From Collinsella sp. TM09-10AT (GTDB taxonomy: Bacteria > Actinomycetota > Coriobacteriia > Coriobacteriales > Coriobacteriaceae): a stretch of DNA of 42,309 bases. Under the pieces are notes generated by a model. It searched no databases. It was not told where the DNA came from and was given only the letters and a program-made list of their open reading frames with translations. How positions within the stretch are numbered: position 1 is the stretch's first letter; every line of letters begins with the position of its first letter. Positions 24,229 through 31,333 of this stretch are shown piece after piece. The DNA is taken from contig NZ_QSOP01000021.1 of the NCBI RefSeq assembly GCF_003436275.1, forward strand, positions 1 through 42,309, read 5' to 3'. Both the position numbers and the translations under genes were made by a program.

Positions 24229-25485
24229 ATGGCTTCCACCAACTCCAACAAGGGTCGCGCCGTCGTGCTTTCCGCCGCGTGCGTCACCATGTTCTTCATC
24301 AGCTCCATCGCGCTGTATTCCGTCGTGAGCAAGAACCTGCTCGCCGCCTACCCCGAGTGGTCCAGTGCCCTTACCTGGGCCTTCCCGGTCTTTCAGACCA
24401 TCATGGCCGTGACGGGCATCTTCGCCGGCCGTATCTCCGACAAGATCGGCCCGCGCAACGTCGTGATCGCCGCCGCCGTGTGCTACGGCGTGGGCTGGTT
24501 CATGTCCGGCACCGTCACCGAGCCGTGGCAGTTCTACCTGTGGTTCTCGCTCGTCGCCGCCGTCGGCAACGGTCTGGGCTACAACCCGGCACTCACCACC
24601 GGCCAAAAGTGGTTTATCGACAAGAAGGGTCTCGCCTCCGGCATCACCCTGGCCGCTTCGACCGCCGGCCCCGCTGTGTTGTCCCCGGTGCTCGCCTCGC
24701 TGCTCATCCCGAGCCTGGGCATCTTTGGCGCCCTCAAGGCACTCGGCGTCATCTTCTTTGTGACAATCGCCGCCTCCGCCCTGTTCCTGAAGGCCCCCGA
24801 GGCCGGCTGGCTGCCCGAGGGCTTCGAGGCCCCCAGGGGTGGCGCGCACGCCGGCACCTTCGGCGACCTCACCCCGGGCGAGATGGTCAAGACCCCGCGC
24901 TTCTGGGTCCTCATCGTCACCTTCGCCTTTGCTGCCACTGCAGGCACCCTGCTCGTGGGCAAGGTTGCCTCCATCGCCGCCGTCCAGCTCTTCGCCGACC
25001 CCACGTGCGCCGCAGCTGTCGCCCTCGGCGGCGTGGTGGTCTCCGTCAACACCTGCGCCAACCTGGTTGGCCGTCTGTCCTTTGGCCAGATCATCGACAA
25101 GCTCGGCGCCTACAAGTCGCTGCTCATCAGCCTTGTCGTCACCATCGTCGCGCTCGTTATCATGTCGATGAGCTTTACGCAGAGCATGTTCTTTGTGGCG
25201 CTCGCCCTGCTCGGCTTTAGCTTTGGCGCCCTGCTCGTCATCTACCCGCCGCTCACCGGTGGCGCCTTCGGTACCAGCAACATCGGCGTCAACTACGGCA
25301 TCATGTTTTTGGGTTACGCCGCCTCCACCTGGATCAGCCAGCCCATCACCGCCGTGCTGTATCACGCCGAGGCCGGCAGCGCCGCCTACCAGCAGTCCTT
25401 CTACGGCGCCATTGTGATCGCCGCCATCGCCGTCGTGCTCACCGTCTACATGATGGTCTCCGACAGCAAGAAGAAGTCCGCCTAG
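24229..25485 (+). CDS. MFS transporter (OFA family-like)
   Basis: 418 aa with 12 hydrophobic segments. Features of oxalate/formate antiporter-type MFS: a short N-tail, RISDKIGPRNVV between TM2 and TM3, NGLGYNPALTTGQKWFIDKKGLASGITLAAS in the TM4-TM5 region, and RLSFGQIIDKLGAYKS in the second half. Family members carry small organic anions; the true substrate of this one is unknown. It follows the SDR gene by 66 bases and precedes the Gfo/Idh/MocA gene, so it should import the compound that the two oxidoreductases act on. A family-1 palindrome separates it from the next gene. Confidence 0.88.
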   Translation: MASTNSNKGRAVVLSAACVTMFFISSIALYSVVSKNLLAAYPEWSSALTWAFPVFQTIMAVTGIFAGRISDKIGPRNVVIAAAVCYGVGWFMSGTVTEPWQFYLWFSLVAAVGNGLGYNPALTTGQKWFIDKKGLASGITLAASTAGPAVLSPVLASLLIPSLGIFGALKALGVIFFVTIAASALFLKAPEAGWLPEGFEAPRGGAHAGTFGDLTPGEMVKTPRFWVLIVTFAFAATAGTLLVGKVASIAAVQLFADPTCAAAVALGGVVVSVNTCANLVGRLSFGQIIDKLGAYKSLLISLVVTIVALVIMSMSFTQSMFFVALALLGFSFGALLVIYPPLTGGAFGTSNIGVNYGIMFLGYAASTWISQPITAVLYHAEAGSAAYQQSFYGAIVIAAIAVVLTVYMMVSDSKKKSA

Positions 25486-25493
25486 TTTTACCG

Positions 25494-25524
25494 ATGCGAC
25501 AAAGGGACTGTCCCTTTGTCGCAT
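25494..25524. repeat. Family-1 palindrome, perfect copy inside an operon
   Basis: Perfect palindrome, half-site ATGCGACAAAGGGAC with centre TG, lying between the MFS stop and the Gfo/Idh/MocA start. Here it is in the middle of an apparent operon, so it need not end transcription. Confidence 0.9.
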
Positions 25525-25554
25525 TTCACCGGTCACCAGTATTAAGGAGTCGAA

Positions 25555-26595
25555 ATGTCTGAGCTCAACCCCGTCCGCATTGCCGTTATCGGCGCCGGCG
25601 CCATGGGCCGCAACCACATCCGCTTTGTCACCGAGGAGCCCGAGGCCGAGCTCGTCGCCATCGCCGACGCCTTTGAGGGCGCCCGCGCCACGGCCGAGGC
25701 CGCCGGCGTGCCGTTTTACACCGATCCCGCCCAGATGATGGACGAGGTCAAGCCCGAAGCCGTCATCATCGCCACGCCCAACGACCTGCATCTGGGCGTT
25801 GCCCGCGAGGCCGTGAAGCGCAACATCGTGCCGCTGGTCGAAAAGCCGATCTCCAACGACCTCGAGGATGCCCAGGCCTTCGCCGCCGAGGCCAAGACCG
25901 CCGGCGTGCCCGTGCTCGTGGGTCAGCACCGTCGTCACAACCCCTTCGTCAACAAGGCCAAGGAAATCATCGAGTCCGGCGAGCTGGGCAAGCTCACCGT
26001 GTCGAGCTTCCACTACATGATCTATAAGAATGACGAGTACTTTGACGTCGAGTGGCGCCGCAAGAAGGGTGCCGGCCCGATTCTGGTCAACCTGGTTCAC
26101 GACGTCGACCTGCTCCGTTACCTGCTGGGCGAGCCCGTTGCCGTCCAGGGCTTGCAATCCAGCGCCGCCCGCGGTTTTGAGACCGAGGACTCTGCCGTGG
26201 TCAACGTCCGTTTTGCCGACGGCGCGCTTGCGAGCATGACCATCTCCGACGCCACCGCCAGCCCTTGGAACTGGGAGGCAACCGCTCGCGAGGATCCGCA
26301 GTACCGTCCCTTCGACGCCGACGCCTACTTTATCGGCGGAACCTTGGGCGCCCTGTCGCTGCCCCGCCTGCACCAGTTCTCCTACGACGGCGCCTCCAAC
26401 TGGCACAAGCCGCTGCAGATGGAGATTCCGGCCGTGGACCCGGCACTACCACACAAGATGCAGCTCAAGCACTTTGTGAAGGTCGTCCGCCGCGAGGTTG
26501 AGCCCGTCGTGACCCCCGCCGATAACGTCAAGACGCTCACACTTCTCAACGCCATCAAGGAGGCCGCCGAGACCGGCCAGCTCGTCGAGCTGTAA
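25555..26595 (+). CDS. Gfo/Idh/MocA family oxidoreductase
   Basis: NAD(P)-dependent dehydrogenase of 346 aa. N-terminal Rossmann domain: VIGAGAMGRNH (about 10-20), then ATPNDLHLGVA and the hallmark EKPISND, followed by the C-terminal alpha/beta domain with HRRHNP and a catalytic-type His in LVHDVDLLRYL. Members oxidise sugars, inositols or related polyols and their derivatives. With the SDR and MFS genes it suggests a two-step oxidation of an imported carbohydrate derivative; the substrate is not readable. AAGGAG lies 5 bases before the ATG. The stop is followed by a terminator at 26668-26703. Confidence 0.93.
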   Translation: MSELNPVRIAVIGAGAMGRNHIRFVTEEPEAELVAIADAFEGARATAEAAGVPFYTDPAQMMDEVKPEAVIIATPNDLHLGVAREAVKRNIVPLVEKPISNDLEDAQAFAAEAKTAGVPVLVGQHRRHNPFVNKAKEIIESGELGKLTVSSFHYMIYKNDEYFDVEWRRKKGAGPILVNLVHDVDLLRYLLGEPVAVQGLQSSAARGFETEDSAVVNVRFADGALASMTISDATASPWNWEATAREDPQYRPFDADAYFIGGTLGALSLPRLHQFSYDGASNWHKPLQMEIPAVDPALPHKMQLKHFVKVVRREVEPVVTPADNVKTLTLLNAIKEAAETGQLVEL

Positions 26596-26667
26596 TGCCT
26601 TAGGGTGGGCCACGATAAAACTCCACGCCGAGCACCTCGGACCGCCGCAAATAAGCCCCTCTTCTTT

Positions 26668-26703
26668 GCCCCGCGAGCAGCCTCCTACCCGCGGGGCATT
26701 TTG
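26668..26703 (+). terminator. Terminator of the SDR-MFS-Gfo/Idh operon
   Basis: GCCCCGCG (26668-26675) and CGCGGGGC (26690-26697) form an 8-bp stem, followed by ATTTTG. Confidence 0.75.
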
Positions 26704-26761
26704 CTACCTTGCCGATGATTTTTCTAGGACGGGGCTATTTTGTACCTTGGCTTGGTTCGTT

Positions 26762-26923
26762 CGCCACGAAATGCGCCTATCTACTACGTTTAACCGATCG
26801 CCCTCAACCATGCCAAATATCGCGAAATAAAAACCGCAGGTAGACGGCTTGCCGATTTTCGGTAAAACCAGGCATGGTCGACCCATACGGTTCAAACGTA
26901 GTAGATAGGTCGTTTTCGTGGCG
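26762..26923. repeat. Long inverted-repeat (MITE-like) element upstream of tex
   Basis: Left arm 26762-26796 and right arm 26888-26923 pair almost throughout: CGCCACGAAA with TTTTCGTGGCG at the ends, then CCTATCTACTACGTTT with its complement and ACCG/CGGT inside. ACCATGCC (26798-) also pairs with GGCATGGT (26872-). No ORF is inside. It looks like a miniature inverted-repeat element or a large hairpin. Confidence 0.75.
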
Positions 26924-27004
26924 CGGCTCCAAAACAGTCTTTTGAGACGGGTGGTATCCTTGGTAGCCCTGTGCTGCAAACGCACCTTAAACGCAAGGAG
27001 TCCC

Positions 27005-29152
27005 ATGGATCTTATCGCCCAGCTCGCCCGCGAGCTCAACCTTAAGGCCGCCAACATCGAAGCGGCCGTCAAGCTCATCGACGAGGGCAACACCATTCCT
27101 TTTATCTCGCGCTACCGCAAGGAGGCCACGGGCGGCATGGACGACGTCGACCTGCGCGCCCTCGACGAGCGCCTGTCCTACCTGCGCAATCTTGAGCAGC
27201 GTAAAGAGGACGTCATCCTGCTTATCGATGCCCAGGGCAAACTCACGCCCGAACTCAAGCAGCAGATTCGCGAGGCCACGCAGCTCCAGCGTGTCGAGGA
27301 CCTCTACAAGCCCTACCGCAAAAAGCGCATGACCCGCGCGCAGAAGGCCCGCAAAGCAGGCTTGGAGCCGCTCGCCAACATGATCATCATGCAAGCCTCG
27401 GCCAAGGGCAGCGCGCTCGACGCCGCCGCGGCATACGTCAATGATGAGGCCGGCTTCGACACGCCCGAGAAGGCGCTCGCCGGCGCCGCTGACATCGTGG
27501 CCGAAACGGTAGCCGAGGACCCCGAGAACGTCGCCGACCTGCGCGCCTTTACGCAAAACACCGCCGATATCGTCGTCGAAGCCACCGACCCCGCCGAGAA
27601 GACCCCCTACGAGCCGTACTACAGCTATGACGAGCCGCTGCGCCGTATACCCAACCACCGCGTGTTGGCTATCGATCGCGGTGAGCGCGAGGGCAAGCTC
27701 CGCGTGCGCGTGAACGTCGACGGCGTCGCCGCCACGGCACGCCTCGGAAGCCGTTGGCCCCGCCGTCAGGGCGTGTTTGCTCCCATCTTCGATGCCGCCA
27801 TCGCCGACGGCTACAAGCGCCTCATGGCCCCCTCGCTGGAGCGCGAGGCCCGCGCCAAACTCACCGTTCGCGCCCAGACCGAGGCCATCAACGTCTTTGC
27901 CAAGAATCTCGAGGGCCTGCTCTCGGCGCGCCCCGTGCGCGGCGCCCGCGTGCTCGCGCTCGATCCGGGCTATCGCACCGGCTGCAAGATCGCCGTCATG
28001 GACGAGACCGGCAAGCTGCTCGACCACGGCGTGGTCTATCCCACCAAGCCGCGCCACGACGTCGCCGGCACCAAGCGCGAACTCGCCCGCCTCGTCAAGA
28101 AGGACGGCGTCAACACTATCGTCATCGGCAACGGCACCGCCAGCCGTGAGACCGAGGAAGTCGTCTCGGAGTTCATCGCCGAGCAGGCGCCTGGGCTGCG
28201 ATACACCATCGTCAACGAGGCCGGCGCGTCGGTGTACTCCGCCTCCGAGCTCGCCAGCCAGGAGTATCCCGACCTGGACGTCACCGTGCGTGGCGCCATG
28301 AGCCTGGGCCGCCGCCTGCAGGACCCGTTGGCAGAGCTCGTCAAGATTCCGCCCCAGTCCATCGGCGTGGGTCAGTACCAGCACGACCTCGACCAGGCCG
28401 AGCTTTCGCGCACCCTGGGCCACGTGGTGGAGGACGTCGTCAACCGTGTGGGCGTCGACGTGAACACCGCAAGCGCAAGCCTGCTGGGATATGTATCGGG
28501 CATCACGCCGAGCGTAGCCAAAAACATCGTGGCCTACCGCGAGGAAAACGGCGCCTTTACCGATCGCCGCCAGCTTAAGAAGGTCCCCAAACTGGGACCC
28601 AAGGCATATCTCAACGCAGCCGGCTTTTTGCGCATCAGCGGCGGCAAGAACCCGCTCGACGCGACGAGCGTCCACCCCGAGAGCTACGAGGTGGCCACGG
28701 CCGTCCTGGAGCGCGCCGGCGTAGCGGCAAGCGAGCTCAGCCGTGGCGGCGTGCCCGACATCGAGCGCCGCCTGGGCAGCATCTCGGCACTGGCAAGCGA
28801 CCTGGACTGCGGCACCTTAACGCTCATCGACATCGTCAACGAGCTCAAGAAGCCCGGGCGCGACCCGCGCGACGACGCGCCCGAGGTGGTCTTTAGCCGC
28901 TCGGCGCTTTCCATCGATGACCTGGAACCCGGCATGGAACTCAAGGGCACGGTGCGCAACGTCGTCGACTTTGGCGCCTTTGTCGACGTGGGCGTGCACC
29001 AAGACGGCCTCGTGCACATCTCCAAGCTGGCCAGCCGCTTCGTCAAGCACCCCAGCGACGTGGTGCGCGTCGGCGACACGGTAAAGGTGTGGGTCGAAAA
29101 GGTCGATCGCGACCGCAAGAAAATCTCCCTCACCATGGTGCAGGGGAAGTAA
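27005..29152 (+). CDS. tex: Tex family RNA-binding transcription accessory protein
   Basis: 715 aa. Opens with LIAQLARELNLKAANIEAAVKLIDEGNTIPFISRYRKEATGG, the Tex N-terminal signature, followed by a YqgF-like RNase H-fold core (LALDPGYRTGCKIAVMD), helix-hairpin-helix repeats (GVDVNTASASLLGYVSGI; KKVPKLGPKAYLNAAGFLRI), and an S1 RNA-binding domain at about 640-710 (LKGTVRNVVDFGAFVDVGVHQDGLVHISKL). Tex proteins bind nucleic acids and affect transcription and stress tolerance. The ATG at 27005 has AAGGAG upstream. Length is typical. It stands alone, between the long inverted-repeat elements at 26762-26923 and 29164-29373. Confidence 0.96.
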   Translation: MDLIAQLARELNLKAANIEAAVKLIDEGNTIPFISRYRKEATGGMDDVDLRALDERLSYLRNLEQRKEDVILLIDAQGKLTPELKQQIREATQLQRVEDLYKPYRKKRMTRAQKARKAGLEPLANMIIMQASAKGSALDAAAAYVNDEAGFDTPEKALAGAADIVAETVAEDPENVADLRAFTQNTADIVVEATDPAEKTPYEPYYSYDEPLRRIPNHRVLAIDRGEREGKLRVRVNVDGVAATARLGSRWPRRQGVFAPIFDAAIADGYKRLMAPSLEREARAKLTVRAQTEAINVFAKNLEGLLSARPVRGARVLALDPGYRTGCKIAVMDETGKLLDHGVVYPTKPRHDVAGTKRELARLVKKDGVNTIVIGNGTASRETEEVVSEFIAEQAPGLRYTIVNEAGASVYSASELASQEYPDLDVTVRGAMSLGRRLQDPLAELVKIPPQSIGVGQYQHDLDQAELSRTLGHVVEDVVNRVGVDVNTASASLLGYVSGITPSVAKNIVAYREENGAFTDRRQLKKVPKLGPKAYLNAAGFLRISGGKNPLDATSVHPESYEVATAVLERAGVAASELSRGGVPDIERRLGSISALASDLDCGTLTLIDIVNELKKPGRDPRDDAPEVVFSRSALSIDDLEPGMELKGTVRNVVDFGAFVDVGVHQDGLVHISKLASRFVKHPSDVVRVGDTVKVWVEKVDRDRKKISLTMVQGK

Positions 29153-29532
29153 ACCGTCAAAGCAAGGTACCCCCTGTAGCAACGTGCAAAATCGCGAGTA
29201 TTCTGCAATTTCCGCCGCTCCGAACGCCCCTCAGAGACGAAAAAGCAAGAAACAGCCCCCGTTTTAGCGTCATCAGAGCCAAAACGGGGGCTGTTCCATG
29301 CTTCACCCAGCTGGTAAAAGCCTTTACCTTGCTGAATACTCTCAATTTTGCACGGCGCAGGCGGGGGTACCTTTGTCCACGGCAGGATATGGAAGCCTAT
29401 CACCAACCTACCGGCAAGTTCGTGTCGGCAGCCCCGGCCTTTCCTTTGCCTAGCGCGACCCTCGCGAAGCGCGTGAGCGATAGGGAAAGGAAAGGCCGGG
29501 GCGAACAACCCGCGGCGCAGCCAGTGTTCGCG
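29153..29532. other. Intergenic region made of inverted repeats
   Basis: 380 bases between two convergent genes, with no coding sequence that I support. It consists of the inverted-repeat element at 29164-29373, a 19-bp copy of the aldolase gene's end, and a second hairpin at 29431-29502. Confidence 0.75.
29164..29373. repeat. Long inverted-repeat (MITE-like) element after tex
   Basis: The ends AAGGTACCCCC and GGGGGTACCTT pair, as do inner segments CGTGCAAAATC/ATTTTGCACG and GAGTATTC/GAATACTC. The centre is a strong hairpin with AACAGCCCCCGTTTT (about 29250-29264) and AAAACGGGGGCTGTT (about 29280-29294). Overall about 210 bp and palindromic with gaps; no ORF. Confidence 0.75.
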
Positions 29533-29553
29533 TTACGGCAGGATATGGAAGCC
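29379..29553. repeat. Duplicated aldolase 3' end flanking a hairpin
   Basis: ACGGCAGGATATGGAAGCC occurs at 29379-29397 and, as the last codons of the aldolase gene, at 29535-29553 (156 bp apart). Between them lies a hairpin with 20-bp arms at 29431-29450 and 29483-29502 (one mismatch) around GCGCG/CGCG pairing. This is the pattern of an insertion that duplicated its target at the end of the gene. Confidence 0.75.
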
Positions 29554-30237
29554 CAAAGCGGCGATATCCTTGGCAAAGCCGCGCACGGTATCGAGCGAAA
29601 CCTCATACGGGTCGCGACCGATGTTCTTGCGCTTGGCCAGGATGCTGTTGGGCACCGTGATGATCTGACAGCCGCAGGCCTGCGCCTGGTAAATGTTGAT
29701 AAGCTCGCGCGTGGACGCCCACAGGACCTCGCAGTTGGGCTTGGCGGCGGCCTTCTTGACCGACTCCGTCATAAACGGAATGGGATCGACACCCGTGTCG
29801 GCGATACGGCCGGCAAAGAGCGAGATGATGGACGGCGTCTCGGCGTCGACAGCGTCGACCATCTCGTCGACCTGCGCAGGCGTAAAGATGGTGGTGACGT
29901 TGACCTTAATGCCGTCGGCGGAAAGCTTGCGCACCAACTCGGCCGTGGACTCACCCTTGGTGGTCACGCACGGAATCTTGACGTAGACGTTCTCGGCCCA
30001 GGTAGCGATCTCGCGGGCCTCGACCTCCATGGTCTCGACGTCGTCGGCAAAGACCTCAAACGACACGGACACATCGGTGATGTGGGCCAGGACCTCCTTG
30101 GCAAACGCGCGGTAATCCGTCACGCCGCCCTTCTTCATAAGGGACGGGTTGGTCGTGAAACCCTGAACGTTGCCGTTCTCGTACATGTCGAGCATGCCCT
30201 CGAGGTTTGCACCGTCAGCGAACACCTTGATTGCCAT
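29533..30237 (-). CDS. Transaldolase/fructose-6-phosphate aldolase family (TalC/MipB-like)
   Basis: 234 aa, the length of the short transaldolases. The chain starts with MAIKVFADGANLEGMLDMYENGNVQGFTTNPSLMKKGG, the family's DxA/TTNP signature, and has the Schiff-base lysine K87 in VYVKIPCVTTKG, later a VNVTTIFTPAQ strand and SLFAGRIADTG. Members cleave or form fructose 6-phosphate or act as pentose phosphate transaldolase. The start at 30237 has AAAGGA upstream; an in-frame ORF to 30261 adds a tail without a site. Its last 19 bases are present twice, the second copy lying 156 bp beyond the stop. Nothing adjacent indicates a pathway. Confidence 0.93.
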   Translation of the reverse strand: MAIKVFADGANLEGMLDMYENGNVQGFTTNPSLMKKGGVTDYRAFAKEVLAHITDVSVSFEVFADDVETMEVEAREIATWAENVYVKIPCVTTKGESTAELVRKLSADGIKVNVTTIFTPAQVDEMVDAVDAETPSIISLFAGRIADTGVDPIPFMTESVKKAAAKPNCEVLWASTRELINIYQAQACGCQIITVPNSILAKRKNIGRDPYEVSLDTVRGFAKDIAALGFHILP

Positions 30238-30430
30238 CTGCCTGATTCCTTTCGTTAGCATACGGCCGATAAACTGCTAAACACTTTACCTACGTTTATC
30301 AAGGCGTGAACTGCGGTTTTCTATCTTCTCGGCGAACGGCATAAACACCTCAGTGTTTGGATTGATAAATCGATTGAGCATGCAAAAGCAAAGAGTCGCA
30401 GTTTGAGCAAACGTCAGAAGGCGAGATTCA

Positions 30431-31258
30431 TTAGATGAGGCCGAAATGTTGCATCGCGGTGACGGTGCCGTCGTTCGCGACGTCGTCGGTCACGTAGTCG
30501 GCGACCGCCTTGACCTCGGGCATGGCATTGCCCATGGCCACAGCCGTCTCGACGGCGGCAAGCATGCCCAGATCGTTGCCCGAATCGCCAAAGCCAAAGG
30601 TGCGCTCGTTGCCCACGCGACCCAGATACTCCAGCGCCCGCGCCACGCCCACGCCCTTGTCAATACCCTTGGGACTCAGCTCGCGGTTCGAACCGCCGGT
30701 ATTGCACAGCTCAAAGTTGCGATCGATAAAGCCGTCGTCGTTGGCCACGCGAGCCAAGTCGGCTGCGTTAAGGCACACCTTGCCCACGCGCAGATGACCG
30801 TCGATGCGCATTTCCTCGGCACTGTGCACCACAGCGGTGCCGATCAAAGACGACTGCTCAACGCCCGCAGGCTCCAGCGCAAAGGTCGCCTCGTTGGCCT
30901 CGAAAAAGGCCTCGAACCCTGCCGCGGCAATGCGGCGCGCAAGCTCCTCGACAATGCCCTCGTCAAAGCACTCCTCATGCACCACGCGGCCCTCGACCTC
31001 GAGTGTGGCGCCCGCCATGGCAACGATACCCGCCGGGTCGAGCGCGCGCAGGCTATCGGCGATAAGCCACAGGGGGCGGCCCGTGCAGATAAATGCCTTG
31101 TGCCCCGCATCGCGCAGTGCACGGAACGCCTCAACCACCGTCTGCGAGGGACGAACCGCCGAAAAGTCCTTATCGGTCATATCGTCGGGATCGAAATACG
31201 TCAGCGTGCCGTCCACGTCAAAAAAGAGCACAGCGGAATCGGGGCACGCATCAATCAT
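30431..31258 (-). CDS. HAD family hydrolase (Cof-type)
   Basis: 275 aa. Motif I FFDVDGTLT carries the nucleophile Asp14 and general acid Asp16; motif II ICTGRP; a C2-type cap domain at about 85-190; motif III Lys in LSPKGIDKGVGV, and motif IV FGFGDSGNDLGML, completing a Cof-like phosphatase of sugar phosphates, flavins or PLP. Length fits. The ATG at 31258 has AAAGGA upstream. It diverges from the rlmKL gene by 75 bases and shares its regulatory region. The sugar phosphate or cofactor used cannot be read from the sequence. Confidence 0.92.
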   Translation of the reverse strand: MIDACPDSAVLFFDVDGTLTYFDPDDMTDKDFSAVRPSQTVVEAFRALRDAGHKAFICTGRPLWLIADSLRALDPAGIVAMAGATLEVEGRVVHEECFDEGIVEELARRIAAAGFEAFFEANEATFALEPAGVEQSSLIGTAVVHSAEEMRIDGHLRVGKVCLNAADLARVANDDGFIDRNFELCNTGGSNRELSPKGIDKGVGVARALEYLGRVGNERTFGFGDSGNDLGMLAAVETAVAMGNAMPEVKAVADYVTDDVANDGTVTAMQHFGLI

Positions 31259-31333
31259 ATGGGTTCCTTTCAAGGGCGATGGCAAACGAAGCATCCATCA
31301 TATAATGGAGCGACGCAACCAGAGAGGTCACCC

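Larger units (their letters stand above)
26596..27004. other. Intergenic region: terminator and long inverted-repeat element
   Basis: 409 bases without a gene. It holds the terminator at 26668-26703, a long inverted repeat at 26762-26923, and the leader of tex with AAGGAG before the ATG at 27005. I see no credible small coding sequence. Confidence 0.7.

Noticed and set aside
23116..26406. Open frame of 1096 codons on the minus strand opposite the SDR-MFS-Gfo/Idh genes
   Set aside because: A codon-bias shadow of GC-rich genes: its translation is low-complexity Gly/Asp/His/Val-rich, and it overlaps three well-supported genes.
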